In this document: one piece after another, positions 37,570-46,981 of the stretch
Numbering within the stretch: position 1 is the stretch's first letter
How the letters are laid out: each line of letters starts with the position of its first letter
Source of the DNA: Glutamicibacter sp. B1
GTDB taxonomy: Bacteria > Actinomycetota > Actinomycetes > Actinomycetales > Micrococcaceae
NCBI RefSeq assembly: GCF_039602135.1
Contig: NZ_CP125942.1
Span: 1,426,001 to 1,490,000, forward strand
DNA length: 64,000 nt
Reading direction: 5' to 3'
The notes under the pieces: generated by a model
Told to the model about the DNA's origin: nothing
Databases searched by the model: none
The model's input: the letters and a program-made list of their open reading frames with translations, nothing else
Program-made: the position numbers and the translations under genes

Positions 37570-38724
37570 ATGAATCGCATTAGTGTGATGAAACCATGGC
37601 TGGGACAAGCCGAGACCGACGCAGTCGCCGAGGTAATTGCCTCAGGATGGGTAGCGCAGGGGCCGCGGACCGCAGCTTTTGAAGAAGCTTTCGCCGCGCA
37701 TCAACAGGTGGATTACGCGGTGGCAACCTCCAGTTGCACCACCGCCTTGCACCTGGCCTTGTTGGTTGCCGGGGTGGGAGCTGGGGATGATGTCATCGTG
37801 CCATCCTTCTCCTTCGTGGCTACCGCTAACGCACCGACTTATGTTGGTGCCCGTCCAGTGTTCGCGGATGTTGAGGAATTGACCGGGAACGTCACAGCGC
37901 AGACAGTCCGTGCGGTGCTGACTGAGAAAACTACTGCCATCATCGTGGTGGACCAGGGCGGTATGCCGCTGGATCTTCAGCCGTTGCGGGAGCTTTGTGA
38001 TGAGTTGGATCTGGTCCTCATTGAAGACGCCGCCTGCGGCGCAGGATCAACTTATCGTGGAACTGCGGTAGGAGTCGGCGCGGACGTGTCCGCGTGGTCG
38101 TTCCATCCACGCAAGCTCTTGACCACTGGCGAAGGTGGCATGCTCACCACCAACAACCTGCAGTGGGCCCAACGCGCGCGTCAGTTACGTGAACATTCAA
38201 TGGATGTCTCGGCTGCCGATCGTCACAACTCCACGTTGGCACCAGCTGAAAGCTATAAGGAAATTGGCTACAACTTCCGCATGACGGATTTGCAGGCTGC
38301 CCTTGGCCTAGTTCAGTTGGAGAAGCTGGACACCATGGTGGCTCGCCGCCGGGAACTTGCTGCACGCTACCAGAAGGCCTTTGCCGATGTTCCGGGACTG
38401 CGCTGTATTAGTGACCCAAGCTATGGGACAACGAACTACCAGTCCTTCTGGATAGAGGTAGGACCGGAGTATGCGCTGAATCGTGAGCAGCTCTTGGCCC
38501 AGCTGGCTAACGATGGCATTTCTGCCCGCCGCGGCATCATGGCTGCTCACCTGCAGCCAGCCTATGCTGGGCATTCAGGGATCATCAGCGATCTAAAAGT
38601 CACCGAAAGGCTCACCGCGAATACGTTGATTTTGCCGTTGTACCACGAGCTAGCGGAACAAGATCAAGAGCGCGTGATCTTCAGCGTCCTCTCGCCCGTA
38701 TCAAGTGTTATTGGTGGTCATTAA
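37570..38724 (+). CDS. DegT/DnrJ/EryC1/StrS aminotransferase (4-amino type)
   Basis: 384 residues from the ATG at 37570, preceded by a run of eight G and AAAAGAATC. PLP-dependent sugar aminotransferase: NGT-like site replaced by ATSSCTTALHLAL, Asp/Glu of the cofactor site in LIEDAACGAGS, and the Schiff-base Lys in SFHPRKLLTTGEGG. The GEGGML context resembles the PglE/PseC/ArnB branch that aminates C-4. Pairs with the PglD/NeuD-type acyltransferase that follows 1 bp after its stop. Confidence 0.88.
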   Translation: MNRISVMKPWLGQAETDAVAEVIASGWVAQGPRTAAFEEAFAAHQQVDYAVATSSCTTALHLALLVAGVGAGDDVIVPSFSFVATANAPTYVGARPVFADVEELTGNVTAQTVRAVLTEKTTAIIVVDQGGMPLDLQPLRELCDELDLVLIEDAACGAGSTYRGTAVGVGADVSAWSFHPRKLLTTGEGGMLTTNNLQWAQRARQLREHSMDVSAADRHNSTLAPAESYKEIGYNFRMTDLQAALGLVQLEKLDTMVARRRELAARYQKAFADVPGLRCISDPSYGTTNYQSFWIEVGPEYALNREQLLAQLANDGISARRGIMAAHLQPAYAGHSGIISDLKVTERLTANTLILPLYHELAEQDQERVIFSVLSPVSSVIGGH

Positions 38725-38725
38725 T

Positions 38726-39361
38726 ATGGCTTCGATACTCTTGGTGGCCGCCAGCGGGCTAGCCCGCGAAACCTTAGCTTCCATTGAATCCACCGGGGAT
38801 CACGAAGTGGTGGGCATGCTTGATGACAATCCATCACTGCACGGGAAGATGTTGGGGCAGGTGCCCGTCTTGGGCGGAATTGACCTGGCCCGTGAACGCG
38901 ATGAGCAACTGTTGATTTGTGCTGGGAAGGGCCGGAGTCGAGATGCCATTGCCGCGCGGTTAGGCCTAGATGATTCTCGCTACGCCACCCACGTGCATTA
39001 CTCGGCGTTTCTTGGCGCCGGAACACTATTGGGTGCCGGGTGCATCGTGTTGGCCGGATGCGTCGCTACCACTGCGGTGCGCATTGGCCGTCATGGGGTA
39101 CTTATGCCGCATGCCCTGCTGACCCACGATGATTCGCTGGGGGACTACGTAACCTTAGCGGCTGGGGCCACCCTGGCAGGTGCCGTGAAGGTAGGACACC
39201 GGGCCTATATCGGATCAAATGCCACGGTACGCGAAAACCTGAGCTTGGGTGATGACACGGTGCTCGGCATGGGCTCAGCACTGTTAGAAGACATTCCTGC
39301 GGGGCAGACCTGGGTGGGCACTCCAGCGGCCATGCTCTACGCCTCAGTGCACACGGTATAG
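38726..39361 (+). CDS. PglD/NeuD-family acyltransferase (left-handed beta-helix)
   Basis: 211 residues. The N-terminal Rossmann-like half (ASILLVAASGLARETLASI) binds the sugar nucleotide; the C-terminal half is built of hexapeptide repeats (GAGTLLGAGCIVLAGC, LGDYVTLAAGATLAGAV). PglD-type enzymes N-acetylate a UDP-4-amino-sugar with acetyl-CoA; the gene order right after a 4-aminotransferase supports that. I chose the ATG at 38726 (GGTGG 8 nt before) over a GTG at 38705. Confidence 0.87.
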   Translation: MASILLVAASGLARETLASIESTGDHEVVGMLDDNPSLHGKMLGQVPVLGGIDLARERDEQLLICAGKGRSRDAIAARLGLDDSRYATHVHYSAFLGAGTLLGAGCIVLAGCVATTAVRIGRHGVLMPHALLTHDDSLGDYVTLAAGATLAGAVKVGHRAYIGSNATVRENLSLGDDTVLGMGSALLEDIPAGQTWVGTPAAMLYASVHTV

Positions 39362-39370
39362 GAGCCAGCG

Positions 39371-40540
39371 ATGACACCGCCTCAAGAACAAGCAGGAATT
39401 TCTGCCACGGCATTATCAGAGGAACCAACTTACCAAGACATTCCGTTAGTTGATCTCGCCGCGCAACAACGCGAAGTCCAAGGACAGGTTGATGCCGGAT
39501 TAGGTCATATTTTCTCTCATACCGCATTTATTGGTGGGGAAGCAGTCACCCGATTTGAACAGGACTACGCTCAGTTCCTTTCCTCAGGACATTGCGTGGG
39601 CGTAGGTAATGGCACTGACGCCCTAGAGCTAGCTTTGCGTGCCTGCGGTATCGGAGCCGGCGATGAAGTGATCATCCCTGCCAATACCTTTATTGCTACG
39701 GCTGAAGCCATTAGCCTGACCGGAGCGCGCCCGGTTTTAGCGGATGTGGATCCCACATACTTACTGATTGACCCGGAAGCCGTAGCCACCGCGATCACAG
39801 CGAATACCCGGGCCATTATGCCAGTGCATCTATACGGGCAAACCGCCTTTGTTGAGCAGTTGACCCCACTCGCGCAATCCTGTGGAGCCGTGATCATTGA
39901 GGATGCTGCTCAAGCACAGGGCGCCACCCGCTTTGGACAGTCTGCGGGCACGCTGGGGGACATTGCTGGCACCAGTTTCTACCCGGGGAAAAATCTGGGA
40001 GCGGCTGGGGACGCTGGAGCGGTACTCACCAATGATGACCAACTCGCCACGCAAGTGCGGATGCTCGCTGCACACGGAAGCCGCAGCAAATACGTTCACG
40101 AACGTCTGGGGCGCAACTCCCGACTAGATGCCATCCAAGCGGTGGTGCTGAACGCCAAGCTAGAGCGGTTAGCGCATTGGAATGAGCTGCGCCGCCAAGC
40201 AGCCGCGCGTTATGAGGAACTGCTAACCGGGGTCGCAGGGGTCACCTTGCCGCAACAAGCCGCGGGCAATCAAGACATATGGCACCTGTATGTGGTGCAG
40301 GTAGAAGACCGCGACCGCGTGGTGGCGGAACTCAACGCTTCAGGTATTGGCGCGGGAATCCATTACCCGTATCCGGTGCACCTGACGCAAGCCTTCGCAC
40401 ACCTGGGATACAAGGCAGGAGATTTCCCTGTCACCGAGCACGCTGCCGGCAGGATCCTATCCCTACCGCTGTACCCGCACATCACCAGGGAACAACAGCT
40501 GCGAGTCGTCGATGAGCTGATGAGGGTCGTGCAGCAATGA
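39371..40540 (+). CDS. DegT/DnrJ/EryC1/StrS aminotransferase (3-amino type)
   Basis: 389 residues. VGVGNGTDALELALRACGIG and IIEDAAQAQGATRFG are the PLP-site blocks, with the Schiff-base Lys in SFYPGKNLGAAGDAGAV. The GKNLGA.GDAGA context is that of the WbpE/QdtB/DesV branch that aminates C-3 of keto-sugar nucleotides. It thus complements the C-4 aminotransferase at 37570. Likely substrates are keto sugars produced by the oxidoreductase at 35404. Overlaps the next gene by 4 bp. Confidence 0.88.
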   Translation: MTPPQEQAGISATALSEEPTYQDIPLVDLAAQQREVQGQVDAGLGHIFSHTAFIGGEAVTRFEQDYAQFLSSGHCVGVGNGTDALELALRACGIGAGDEVIIPANTFIATAEAISLTGARPVLADVDPTYLLIDPEAVATAITANTRAIMPVHLYGQTAFVEQLTPLAQSCGAVIIEDAAQAQGATRFGQSAGTLGDIAGTSFYPGKNLGAAGDAGAVLTNDDQLATQVRMLAAHGSRSKYVHERLGRNSRLDAIQAVVLNAKLERLAHWNELRRQAAARYEELLTGVAGVTLPQQAAGNQDIWHLYVVQVEDRDRVVAELNASGIGAGIHYPYPVHLTQAFAHLGYKAGDFPVTEHAAGRILSLPLYPHITREQQLRVVDELMRVVQQ

Positions 40541-41724
40541 GCGCCCGTCCCCTCAGACTGATCATCTGTCCGCATGAATTAGAAATGGGTGGCAGTCAGC
40601 TCAATGCGATTGAACTTGCCGCTCGGGCTCAGGACCGCGGCCACCAAGTCATAATTTTCGCGCCTCCAGGACCCTTGAGCACCCAGGTGGCGAATCTTGG
40701 ATTGCAACATGTTCTCAGCCCTCCTGCCAATATGTTGTCGCGCAAATGGGTAAGGGCACTGAATCAGCTGTCGTTGAGCTGGAAGGCCGATCTGGTGCAC
40801 ACCTATGAATGGGCGCCCAGCCTCGCCGCGTTCTACGGAAGGTTTGTACGCCGAGATTTCCACTTGGTCATGACCATATTGTCCATGGACATTCCAGACT
40901 TCTTACCTCGTTCCGTCCCATTGATCGTTGGTACCGAACAGTTGCGAAGCCAAGTCGCACATCGACCGGGACCGGTGTACCTCATGGAACCGCCCATTGA
41001 CACCGACGCCAATTCAATCCTCGCACTCGCCACCCAAACCCCAACGTTTAGGTCGAGTGAGGACCAGTTGCTGGTGTCCATGGTCTGTCGAGTGACCGAT
41101 GAATTGGACAAGGCCTCCGGAATTATCCAAGCCATGAGCGTGGTTCAAAAACTGGCTACTACCCGTTCTGTGCGACTGGTTATTGCGGGGGACGGCGAAG
41201 CCATGGACAGGGTACGAGACGCCGCTAATGAGGCAAACCAAACGGCGGGAGCGGAAATTGTCGTGCTTCTTGGCAATATGCCGGACCCTCGCCAGCTGTA
41301 TGCGCAATCCGATATTTGCTTGGGCATGGGAAGTTCAGCGCTCAAGGCACTTTCTTTCGGCAAACCTCTTATAGTGCAAGGTGCACAGGGGTACTGGAAG
41401 TTACTCGATGATAGAAGTCTTCCTGAATTCCTCGTGCAAGGATTCTATGGGGTAGGTGGCTCCGGTGAACTGGGCCTCGAACAACTAGTGGAACTGTTGT
41501 CCGGTGACCCAACACTGCGTACACGATTAGGTGCGTGGGGACGTGAACTCGCAGTCCAACGGTTCAGCCTAACGCGCGCGGCCGAAGACTTGGAAGAGAT
41601 CTACCAGAGAGCGGGACAGACACCACCGAATCTGCTGGACGAAACTCGAAGCTTGGCCGAATCGACCTTCGACTATCTCAAGTTCCTTGCATCTCGGAAG
41701 CTCATTTCGCGAGGCACAACATGA
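40537..41724 (+). CDS. Glycosyltransferase family 4-like (GT-B)
   Basis: 395 residues. N-terminal GT-B domain begins RLIICPHELEMGGSQLNAIE with the Gly-rich acceptor loop; the donor half has LVIAGDGEAMDRVRDAA and an EX7E-like site region SSALKALSFGKPLIVQ. A cytosolic retaining transferase adding a sugar to the lipid-linked repeat. Donor unknown. The expected first Glu of EX7E is not obvious (Gly-Met-Gly-Ser-Ser instead), a deviation from standard GT4. Confidence 0.82.
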   Translation: MSARPLRLIICPHELEMGGSQLNAIELAARAQDRGHQVIIFAPPGPLSTQVANLGLQHVLSPPANMLSRKWVRALNQLSLSWKADLVHTYEWAPSLAAFYGRFVRRDFHLVMTILSMDIPDFLPRSVPLIVGTEQLRSQVAHRPGPVYLMEPPIDTDANSILALATQTPTFRSSEDQLLVSMVCRVTDELDKASGIIQAMSVVQKLATTRSVRLVIAGDGEAMDRVRDAANEANQTAGAEIVVLLGNMPDPRQLYAQSDICLGMGSSALKALSFGKPLIVQGAQGYWKLLDDRSLPEFLVQGFYGVGGSGELGLEQLVELLSGDPTLRTRLGAWGRELAVQRFSLTRAAEDLEEIYQRAGQTPPNLLDETRSLAESTFDYLKFLASRKLISRGTT

Positions 41725-43256
41725 GCCAGGTACCAGACTCTGATCAGAGAACCGGCGAAAACATCAATCTAGGTGACGGGATTCGTCGCGGGCTGCTGTG
41801 GAGCTCCCTGAATGCCTTCGTGCTCCGTGTCGGAAATTTTGCCATGGGGATCTTCCTTGCCCGGATTCTGGCACCCGAGCAGTTTGGTGTTTTTGCGATC
41901 GCGTTGACAGTGCAAGCGGTCCTGATGACCTTGGCCGACTTTGGGCTCAGTACAGACCTAATCCGCTCACCAAACTACAAAGCCATGGAACCTACGGTTG
42001 CAACCCTTGGTCTGGTGACCGGTGGTGCACTCTTCATTCTGATGTTTTTCTCGGCGCAGCCGACCGCCGATCTTTTGGGTAACCCCGATGCCGGACCGGT
42101 CATCGCTGTGATGTCCCTGTCCCTCTTCCTCGCTGGCCTGGGTGTGGTTCCCTACGCAAAATTGCAACGAGATTTCCAGCAAAAACGACTCTTTGGAATC
42201 AGCGCGCTCGACTTCATAGTGGTCAACACTATTACCATCGTGCTGGTCTTGCTGGGGTGGGGTGTCATGGCTCTGGCCGTGGGACGTATAGCTGCCCAGC
42301 TGTGTACTCTCATTGCCCAATTCGTACTTGCCGGAGTACGGCCCCACTTTGGCTTCGACAAGTCGCTAGCACCGGCAATTGTCCGTTTTGGACTGCCCGT
42401 AGCAGCAGCAAATATGCTTTCCTGGCTCTTACTGAATATCGACAACATTGCCATTTCACGTCTGGCTGGGCCGATTGCTTTGGGTTTTTATTACCTAGCT
42501 TTCAACGTCTCCAATTGGCCGATGAGCATGATTGGGCAGGTGGTGCGTTCACTGTCGCTGCCGGCATTCGCACGTGTCGTCGATGATGGCAAGGATAGGA
42601 GCCTAGGAGTAGCGGTGGGGCCGGTATGGGCGCTCGGGCTACTCGCAGGGGTGATGCTAGCCCTTCTAGCTGATCCGGTGGTGCGCCTAGTCTATGGTGA
42701 TCGCTGGGCGCAATCAGCCCAGATCCTCATGGTATTGGGAGTCTTTGGCGCCTTTCGAATGCTCTTTGACCTTTTTGCGTCGTACCTGCTCGCCAAGGGG
42801 CAGTCTTCGACCGTGCTGGTAGTGCAACTGATCTGGTTGGTGACGCTCGGGCCGGCACTTTTCTTTTGGGTATCACGCGATGGCTCACTGGGGGCAGGCC
42901 TTGCCCATATGGCAGTAGCCCTCGTGGCAGTCATCCCGACATACTTCGTGGCGCTGCACTTCAGCCATACAGATATGGGATTGGTTGTACGCCAGCTTCT
43001 GATCCCTGTGCTGGCCGCAGTACCTACGGCCTTTGTCGCGTGGCTTGCCATGAATCTGGTGCAGGGGGACTTCTGGCGCCTGCTACTGGGCGGGCTGGTA
43101 GGTGGATTGGCTTATGTGTCGATGCTCTATGGCTGGTTCAGACGTTGCCTACGGTTACTGCGTGAACACGGTGAGAAGCCGAGAACTGTGCAACCAGATC
43201 TTCAGCCGCAGCCATCAGCTTCTGCTGTGGCCCTTCCCCTTGAAGGTGGAAAATAA
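41721..43256 (+). CDS. Oligosaccharide flippase (Wzx-like, MATE/MVF superfamily)
   Basis: 511 residues with about 12-14 hydrophobic helices. Start GLLWSSLNAFVLRVGNFAMG and RILAPEQFGVFAIALTV are typical of polysaccharide transporters of the PST/Wzx type. It should flip the undecaprenyl-linked repeat unit across the membrane before polymerisation by the Wzy-like protein at 48768. Overlaps neighbours at both ends (ATGA, TAATG). Confidence 0.9.
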   Translation: MSQVPDSDQRTGENINLGDGIRRGLLWSSLNAFVLRVGNFAMGIFLARILAPEQFGVFAIALTVQAVLMTLADFGLSTDLIRSPNYKAMEPTVATLGLVTGGALFILMFFSAQPTADLLGNPDAGPVIAVMSLSLFLAGLGVVPYAKLQRDFQQKRLFGISALDFIVVNTITIVLVLLGWGVMALAVGRIAAQLCTLIAQFVLAGVRPHFGFDKSLAPAIVRFGLPVAAANMLSWLLLNIDNIAISRLAGPIALGFYYLAFNVSNWPMSMIGQVVRSLSLPAFARVVDDGKDRSLGVAVGPVWALGLLAGVMLALLADPVVRLVYGDRWAQSAQILMVLGVFGAFRMLFDLFASYLLAKGQSSTVLVVQLIWLVTLGPALFFWVSRDGSLGAGLAHMAVALVAVIPTYFVALHFSHTDMGLVVRQLLIPVLAAVPTAFVAWLAMNLVQGDFWRLLLGGLVGGLAYVSMLYGWFRRCLRLLREHGEKPRTVQPDLQPQPSASAVALPLEGGK

Positions 43257-44350
43257 TGTTCATTAAAAACAGGCGGGGAAGGTTTTCCCCCGCACAACAG
43301 ATAGTCGGTAAAGACCTGCCGACCGTGAGCGTAGTAATTCCGTGCTACAACTACGCGAACTTTCTTCCTGAAGCCGTCCTCAGCGTTATTTCTCAAGTCG
43401 GAGCGAATACTCAAGTAATTATCGTTGACGACGCCTCGACAGATAACAGTCTGTCGGTAGCGCAGAGCCTGGCAGCCGAGCACGCCGAGGTCGTGGTGTT
43501 GTCCAATGCCAGCAATCGCGGACCTGTACACACCTTTAACCATGGTTTGGAGCATGCCACGGGTGAATATCTTGTCCGTCTCGATGCCGATGACCTGCTG
43601 ACACCCGGTTCTTTGCGCAGGGCAATCGATGTCTGCCAAGTACACCCCGAAGTAGGGCTGGTCTACGGTCACCCAGTACACTTCAGTGGCTCATCACGAC
43701 CTGCCGCACGTCAGCAGGTGAAGGGATGGGCGCTCTGGTCTGGCATGGACTGGGTTGAAGAACGGTGCCGTGCCGGCGTGAACGTCATTACCTCACCTGA
43801 GGTACTGATGCGTATGTCGATAGTCCGACAAGTGGGTGGGCAACGGGACCTTCCGCATGGCCACGACATGGAAATGTGGCTTCGTATCGCCAGTGTCAGC
43901 GACGTTGCGTTTATCCGAGGCGCTGATCAAGCCTGGCATAGAGACCACGCCCAAAGTCTTTCGGCGCGCAAGGTCAACGATGCAGTTGATCTTGCTGAAC
44001 GCGCCAAGGTCTTTGAAACGCTCTTTAGTTGGATGACTTCTCCTGCTGATCGCGTAGCGAAGATGCGTTCTCTGACGGATAAAGCGCTATTCGACGGAGG
44101 GCTGAAATCGCTTCGCGTCCAACTTCAACTCGGTGTACCTGACGTTCAAGGTTTTACCCAGATGATCAGTGTGGTTCAGGGGCTAAACCTCAACGAGAAC
44201 CAACGTGCGGTGCTCGCATCGGTGCAGGCCGCATGGCAGGTGCCCCGTAATTCGATGCTCAAAGCGATACCGGTCTTCTTCCGTCGGGCAGGCCGGCGGA
44301 TCATATGGGAATATCGCCAGCGACATTGGCGAAGCTTCGGCGTGTACTAG
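43256..44350 (+). CDS. Glycosyltransferase family 2
   Basis: 364 residues. GT-A fold: TVSVVIPCYNYANFLPEAVL at the start, IIVDDASTDNS, and the DXD metal site in YLVRLDADDLLTPGSL. Later HGHDMEMWLRIAS is the catalytic-base ED-like region. Inverting transferase acting on the repeat unit at the cytosolic face. Donor unknown; rhamnose is one candidate given the rml genes. Confidence 0.88.
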   Translation: MFIKNRRGRFSPAQQIVGKDLPTVSVVIPCYNYANFLPEAVLSVISQVGANTQVIIVDDASTDNSLSVAQSLAAEHAEVVVLSNASNRGPVHTFNHGLEHATGEYLVRLDADDLLTPGSLRRAIDVCQVHPEVGLVYGHPVHFSGSSRPAARQQVKGWALWSGMDWVEERCRAGVNVITSPEVLMRMSIVRQVGGQRDLPHGHDMEMWLRIASVSDVAFIRGADQAWHRDHAQSLSARKVNDAVDLAERAKVFETLFSWMTSPADRVAKMRSLTDKALFDGGLKSLRVQLQLGVPDVQGFTQMISVVQGLNLNENQRAVLASVQAAWQVPRNSMLKAIPVFFRRAGRRIIWEYRQRHWRSFGVY

Positions 44351-44387
44351 TAGCCAGACAGACATTGACATTTGGGGGAATGGAAAA

Positions 44388-45644
44388 ATGATGCTGAAAC
44401 AGGGGATACAACGGCTCAGAACTGTCGCCAAGAACGATGGTTTGGATGGGATCAAACGCCGGTTGGCGAGAAAAGTCGTTCAACGGATGAACACACGATG
44501 GAACTTGGCCGAGCTTGATTTTCCTTTGCGTCGTAGTGACGTTATTGACCTAAGTACATATGAGATAAACACAGCGGTGGCCAGCGAATCTGCTCGCTTA
44601 AAAATAGGTTGGGTGTGTATCCCGCCAACCATTGGTTCCGGCGGGCATACAACCTTCTTCCGCATGGTTCAATCCGTCATTGACGCAGGCCACGAATGCA
44701 CGCTGGTACTTTATGACCGTGATAACGACGACGTAGCCCGGCATGAAGAGGCCTTGCGCACCGGCTGGCCTTGGCTGACCGCTGACATAGTGGGTGCCTC
44801 GCAGATCGACTCGAGCTATGACGCACTGATCGCCAGTTCTTGGCCCACCGCTCATGTGGTTGCTTCACGAGCACCACAAGAGATGAATTGCTTTTACTTC
44901 GTCCAGGATTTTGAACCCTATTTCTATCCTCGTGGATACCTATACCAGCTGGCTGAGGACAGCTACCGGCTAGGGTTTCACACTATTGCCCTCGGCGGCA
45001 TGGTGGCCAGCGAACTGGAATCCAGTGCAGGGATCACCCCTGACGTCATTGTTCCTTTTGGTTGTGACCGAGAAACCTATTTCCGACGGACCAGGCCCGA
45101 GGGAACCCCGGATCGTTCGGGAGTCGTCTACTACGCGCGTAAGGACAATGACCGCAGAGGTTACCTCTTGGCCAAGGCGGTGCTGGAACGGTTCCACCAG
45201 CTGTGCCCCGAGCAACCAATACACCTCTATGGTGATGAAGTGAGCGGTTGGAATATCCCGATAGTAAACCACGGCAATCTCTCTCCCCAGCAGCTGAACG
45301 ACCTGTATAACTCAACGATTGCTAGCTTGGCGATGTCCTTCACCAACATATCTCTGGTGGCCAGTGAGTTACTGGCCGCGGGCAATGTTCCGGTGCTCAA
45401 TGAATCAGCCACCGCCCGGCAGGACGCTTCCTACGCAGTGTGGGCGCCACCCTCTCCCGAGGCACTAGCCCAAGCATTGCGCAGCGTAGTGCGGGCCCCG
45501 GATTTGGAACGACAAGCACAGCAGGCAGCTTCTCAGCTTCCGCAGAGTTGGTCGCACACGGCCAAGCTCACACTGCGGGAAATCGAAGATCACATTGCCC
45601 GAGTCGTGCCGCGTTCTGAGGGGTTGAAAGGCAGTGTCTCATGA
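44388..45644 (+). CDS. WsaF-like glycosyltransferase (probable rhamnosyltransferase)
   Basis: 418 residues from the ATG at 44388 (another ATG at 44391), behind TTGGGGGAA. The start IGWVCIPPTIGSGGHTTFF and the block FVQDFEPYFYPRGYLYQLAE resemble the WsaF/rhamnan-synthesis GT4 family, followed by VASELLAAGNVPVLNE in the donor half. WsaF proteins transfer rhamnose from dTDP-L-rhamnose, fitting the rml genes at 22-25 kb. A longer frame starting at 44205 overlaps the previous gene and is unlikely. Overlaps the next gene by 4 bp. Confidence 0.8.
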   Translation: MMLKQGIQRLRTVAKNDGLDGIKRRLARKVVQRMNTRWNLAELDFPLRRSDVIDLSTYEINTAVASESARLKIGWVCIPPTIGSGGHTTFFRMVQSVIDAGHECTLVLYDRDNDDVARHEEALRTGWPWLTADIVGASQIDSSYDALIASSWPTAHVVASRAPQEMNCFYFVQDFEPYFYPRGYLYQLAEDSYRLGFHTIALGGMVASELESSAGITPDVIVPFGCDRETYFRRTRPEGTPDRSGVVYYARKDNDRRGYLLAKAVLERFHQLCPEQPIHLYGDEVSGWNIPIVNHGNLSPQQLNDLYNSTIASLAMSFTNISLVASELLAAGNVPVLNESATARQDASYAVWAPPSPEALAQALRSVVRAPDLERQAQQAASQLPQSWSHTAKLTLREIEDHIARVVPRSEGLKGSVS

Positions 45645-46981
45645 GTCGCGGCAAGCTGAGCACCAGAATAATTCGCCCGGCGCTGCCCCTGCTGACGCTG
45701 ATTGCTGTTGCTCTTTTGACGGCCTCCTGCAGCATGCTGACCTCAGGTGAAGCAGCGCCGGGCGTGGAAGTCTCGGGGCAGGAGCAGGAGTCCCAGCCTT
45801 CGGGCCCATTGAACCTGCCCACCGTGCCGTGGGAAGGCGGTGCCGACTATTGGAATGCATTCGAAAAAACTAGTGCTGCGGGCTGGTCGGATAGCTCGTT
45901 CTTCCCCATTGCGCTCTGGTTCAACGCTGTTTCAACTAACGAAGAAGTTCAGTACGACAAGTCATTGGGGTTTAACACCTATATCGGCATGGATCCGGCC
46001 ACTCCTTACTCATTGTTTGCAGACAATGGAATGTACTGGGTGGGAAGCAAACTGAATGACACTTTTACGGATGAATCGACCAACTGGGTTGGAGAATTCC
46101 TCGGAGACGAAGTTGATGGCCGATTTGACGTGCCCAAAGGGCAACAGATGATGCAGGATGCTGCCGATTCAAATCGGGATTCGGGCCGGTTCGGATACAC
46201 CAACTACACGCAAATCATCATGGCGCAATGGATGTCTGATCAGGATACGCAACAGTACGTTAATGGCTATTCGGATGTCGTTTCCCTTGACATGTATTGG
46301 TACACGGTACCCTTCTGTAGCCAGAGACCACTGGAACATGCGTATCTTTTCGAGTTAACAGAAAAGAATTGCCGCACTGCCTCCAGCTATGGGAAAACCA
46401 TGGATGCCCTGCGTCATCGAGACAATGCTGATGGCAAACTTCAGCGCTTGTGGCAGTTTGTTGAAATCTATAACGGAGGCCCAGGCCAGGACGCTGACTA
46501 CATTAGCGCTATAACTCCGGAACAGCTCAAGGGCGCAGTCATGAATTCACTGATTCATGAAGCTAGGGGAATCGTTTATTTTAACCAATCCCTGAGTGGT
46601 AAGTGCGTTGCCGGAGCGTTGGTCCGCCAATCACAAATAATCGATCACTACTGTGCAGCGCAACAGGTCGCGGCGGCGGGAGAGATCAACCGGCAGATTC
46701 AAAGCCTGGCGCAGGTGCTCAATACGCAGTCTTACGTCTTTGATTTCGGCCCGGGGCTGGACACCATGCTCAAGACTAGCGACGGTAGCGCCTATATCTT
46801 TGCGATGCTTGACGATACGTTGCAGACCGGTGAACGCAAGTTCACGCTGCCCGAACAACTGCGTGGTAAACCGATCGAAGTTGTTGACGAAGACAGGCAG
46901 ATCACACCGGAAAGTGATGGCAGCTTTACAGATCACTTCGAAGCCGAATCTTCGTATCACATCTACAAGGTGCAGCTATGA
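45641..46981 (+). CDS. Glycosidase-like lipoprotein of the polysaccharide operon
   Basis: 446 residues. Lipoprotein signal: a hydrophobic stretch ending LLTASC (lipobox Cys near residue 30), then a Glu/Gln/Ser/Pro-rich linker. The main domain looks like a TIM-barrel glycoside hydrolase: FFPIALWFNAVSTNEEVQYD, SLGFNTYIGMDPATPYSLFA, then WVGEFLGDEVDG with acidic residues at the end of a strand, and VSLDMYWYTVPF. The C-terminal 70 residues form a beta-sandwich-like tail (KPIEVVDEDRQITPESDG). It would be anchored on the outer face of the membrane and might trim or edit the polysaccharide. I could not name a GH family. Confidence 0.72.
   Translation: MSRGKLSTRIIRPALPLLTLIAVALLTASCSMLTSGEAAPGVEVSGQEQESQPSGPLNLPTVPWEGGADYWNAFEKTSAAGWSDSSFFPIALWFNAVSTNEEVQYDKSLGFNTYIGMDPATPYSLFADNGMYWVGSKLNDTFTDESTNWVGEFLGDEVDGRFDVPKGQQMMQDAADSNRDSGRFGYTNYTQIIMAQWMSDQDTQQYVNGYSDVVSLDMYWYTVPFCSQRPLEHAYLFELTEKNCRTASSYGKTMDALRHRDNADGKLQRLWQFVEIYNGGPGQDADYISAITPEQLKGAVMNSLIHEARGIVYFNQSLSGKCVAGALVRQSQIIDHYCAAQQVAAAGEINRQIQSLAQVLNTQSYVFDFGPGLDTMLKTSDGSAYIFAMLDDTLQTGERKFTLPEQLRGKPIEVVDEDRQITPESDGSFTDHFEAESSYHIYKVQL

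Noticed and set aside
44205..44387. N-terminal extension of the WsaF-like protein
   Set aside because: It overlaps the previous glycosyltransferase by 146 bp; the start at 44388 has its own ribosome-binding stretch.
44380..44391. Three-codon mini-ORF (MEK) before the WsaF-like start
   Set aside because: The G-rich stretch directly touches this ATG, too close for initiation; it better serves the starts at 44388 or 44391.
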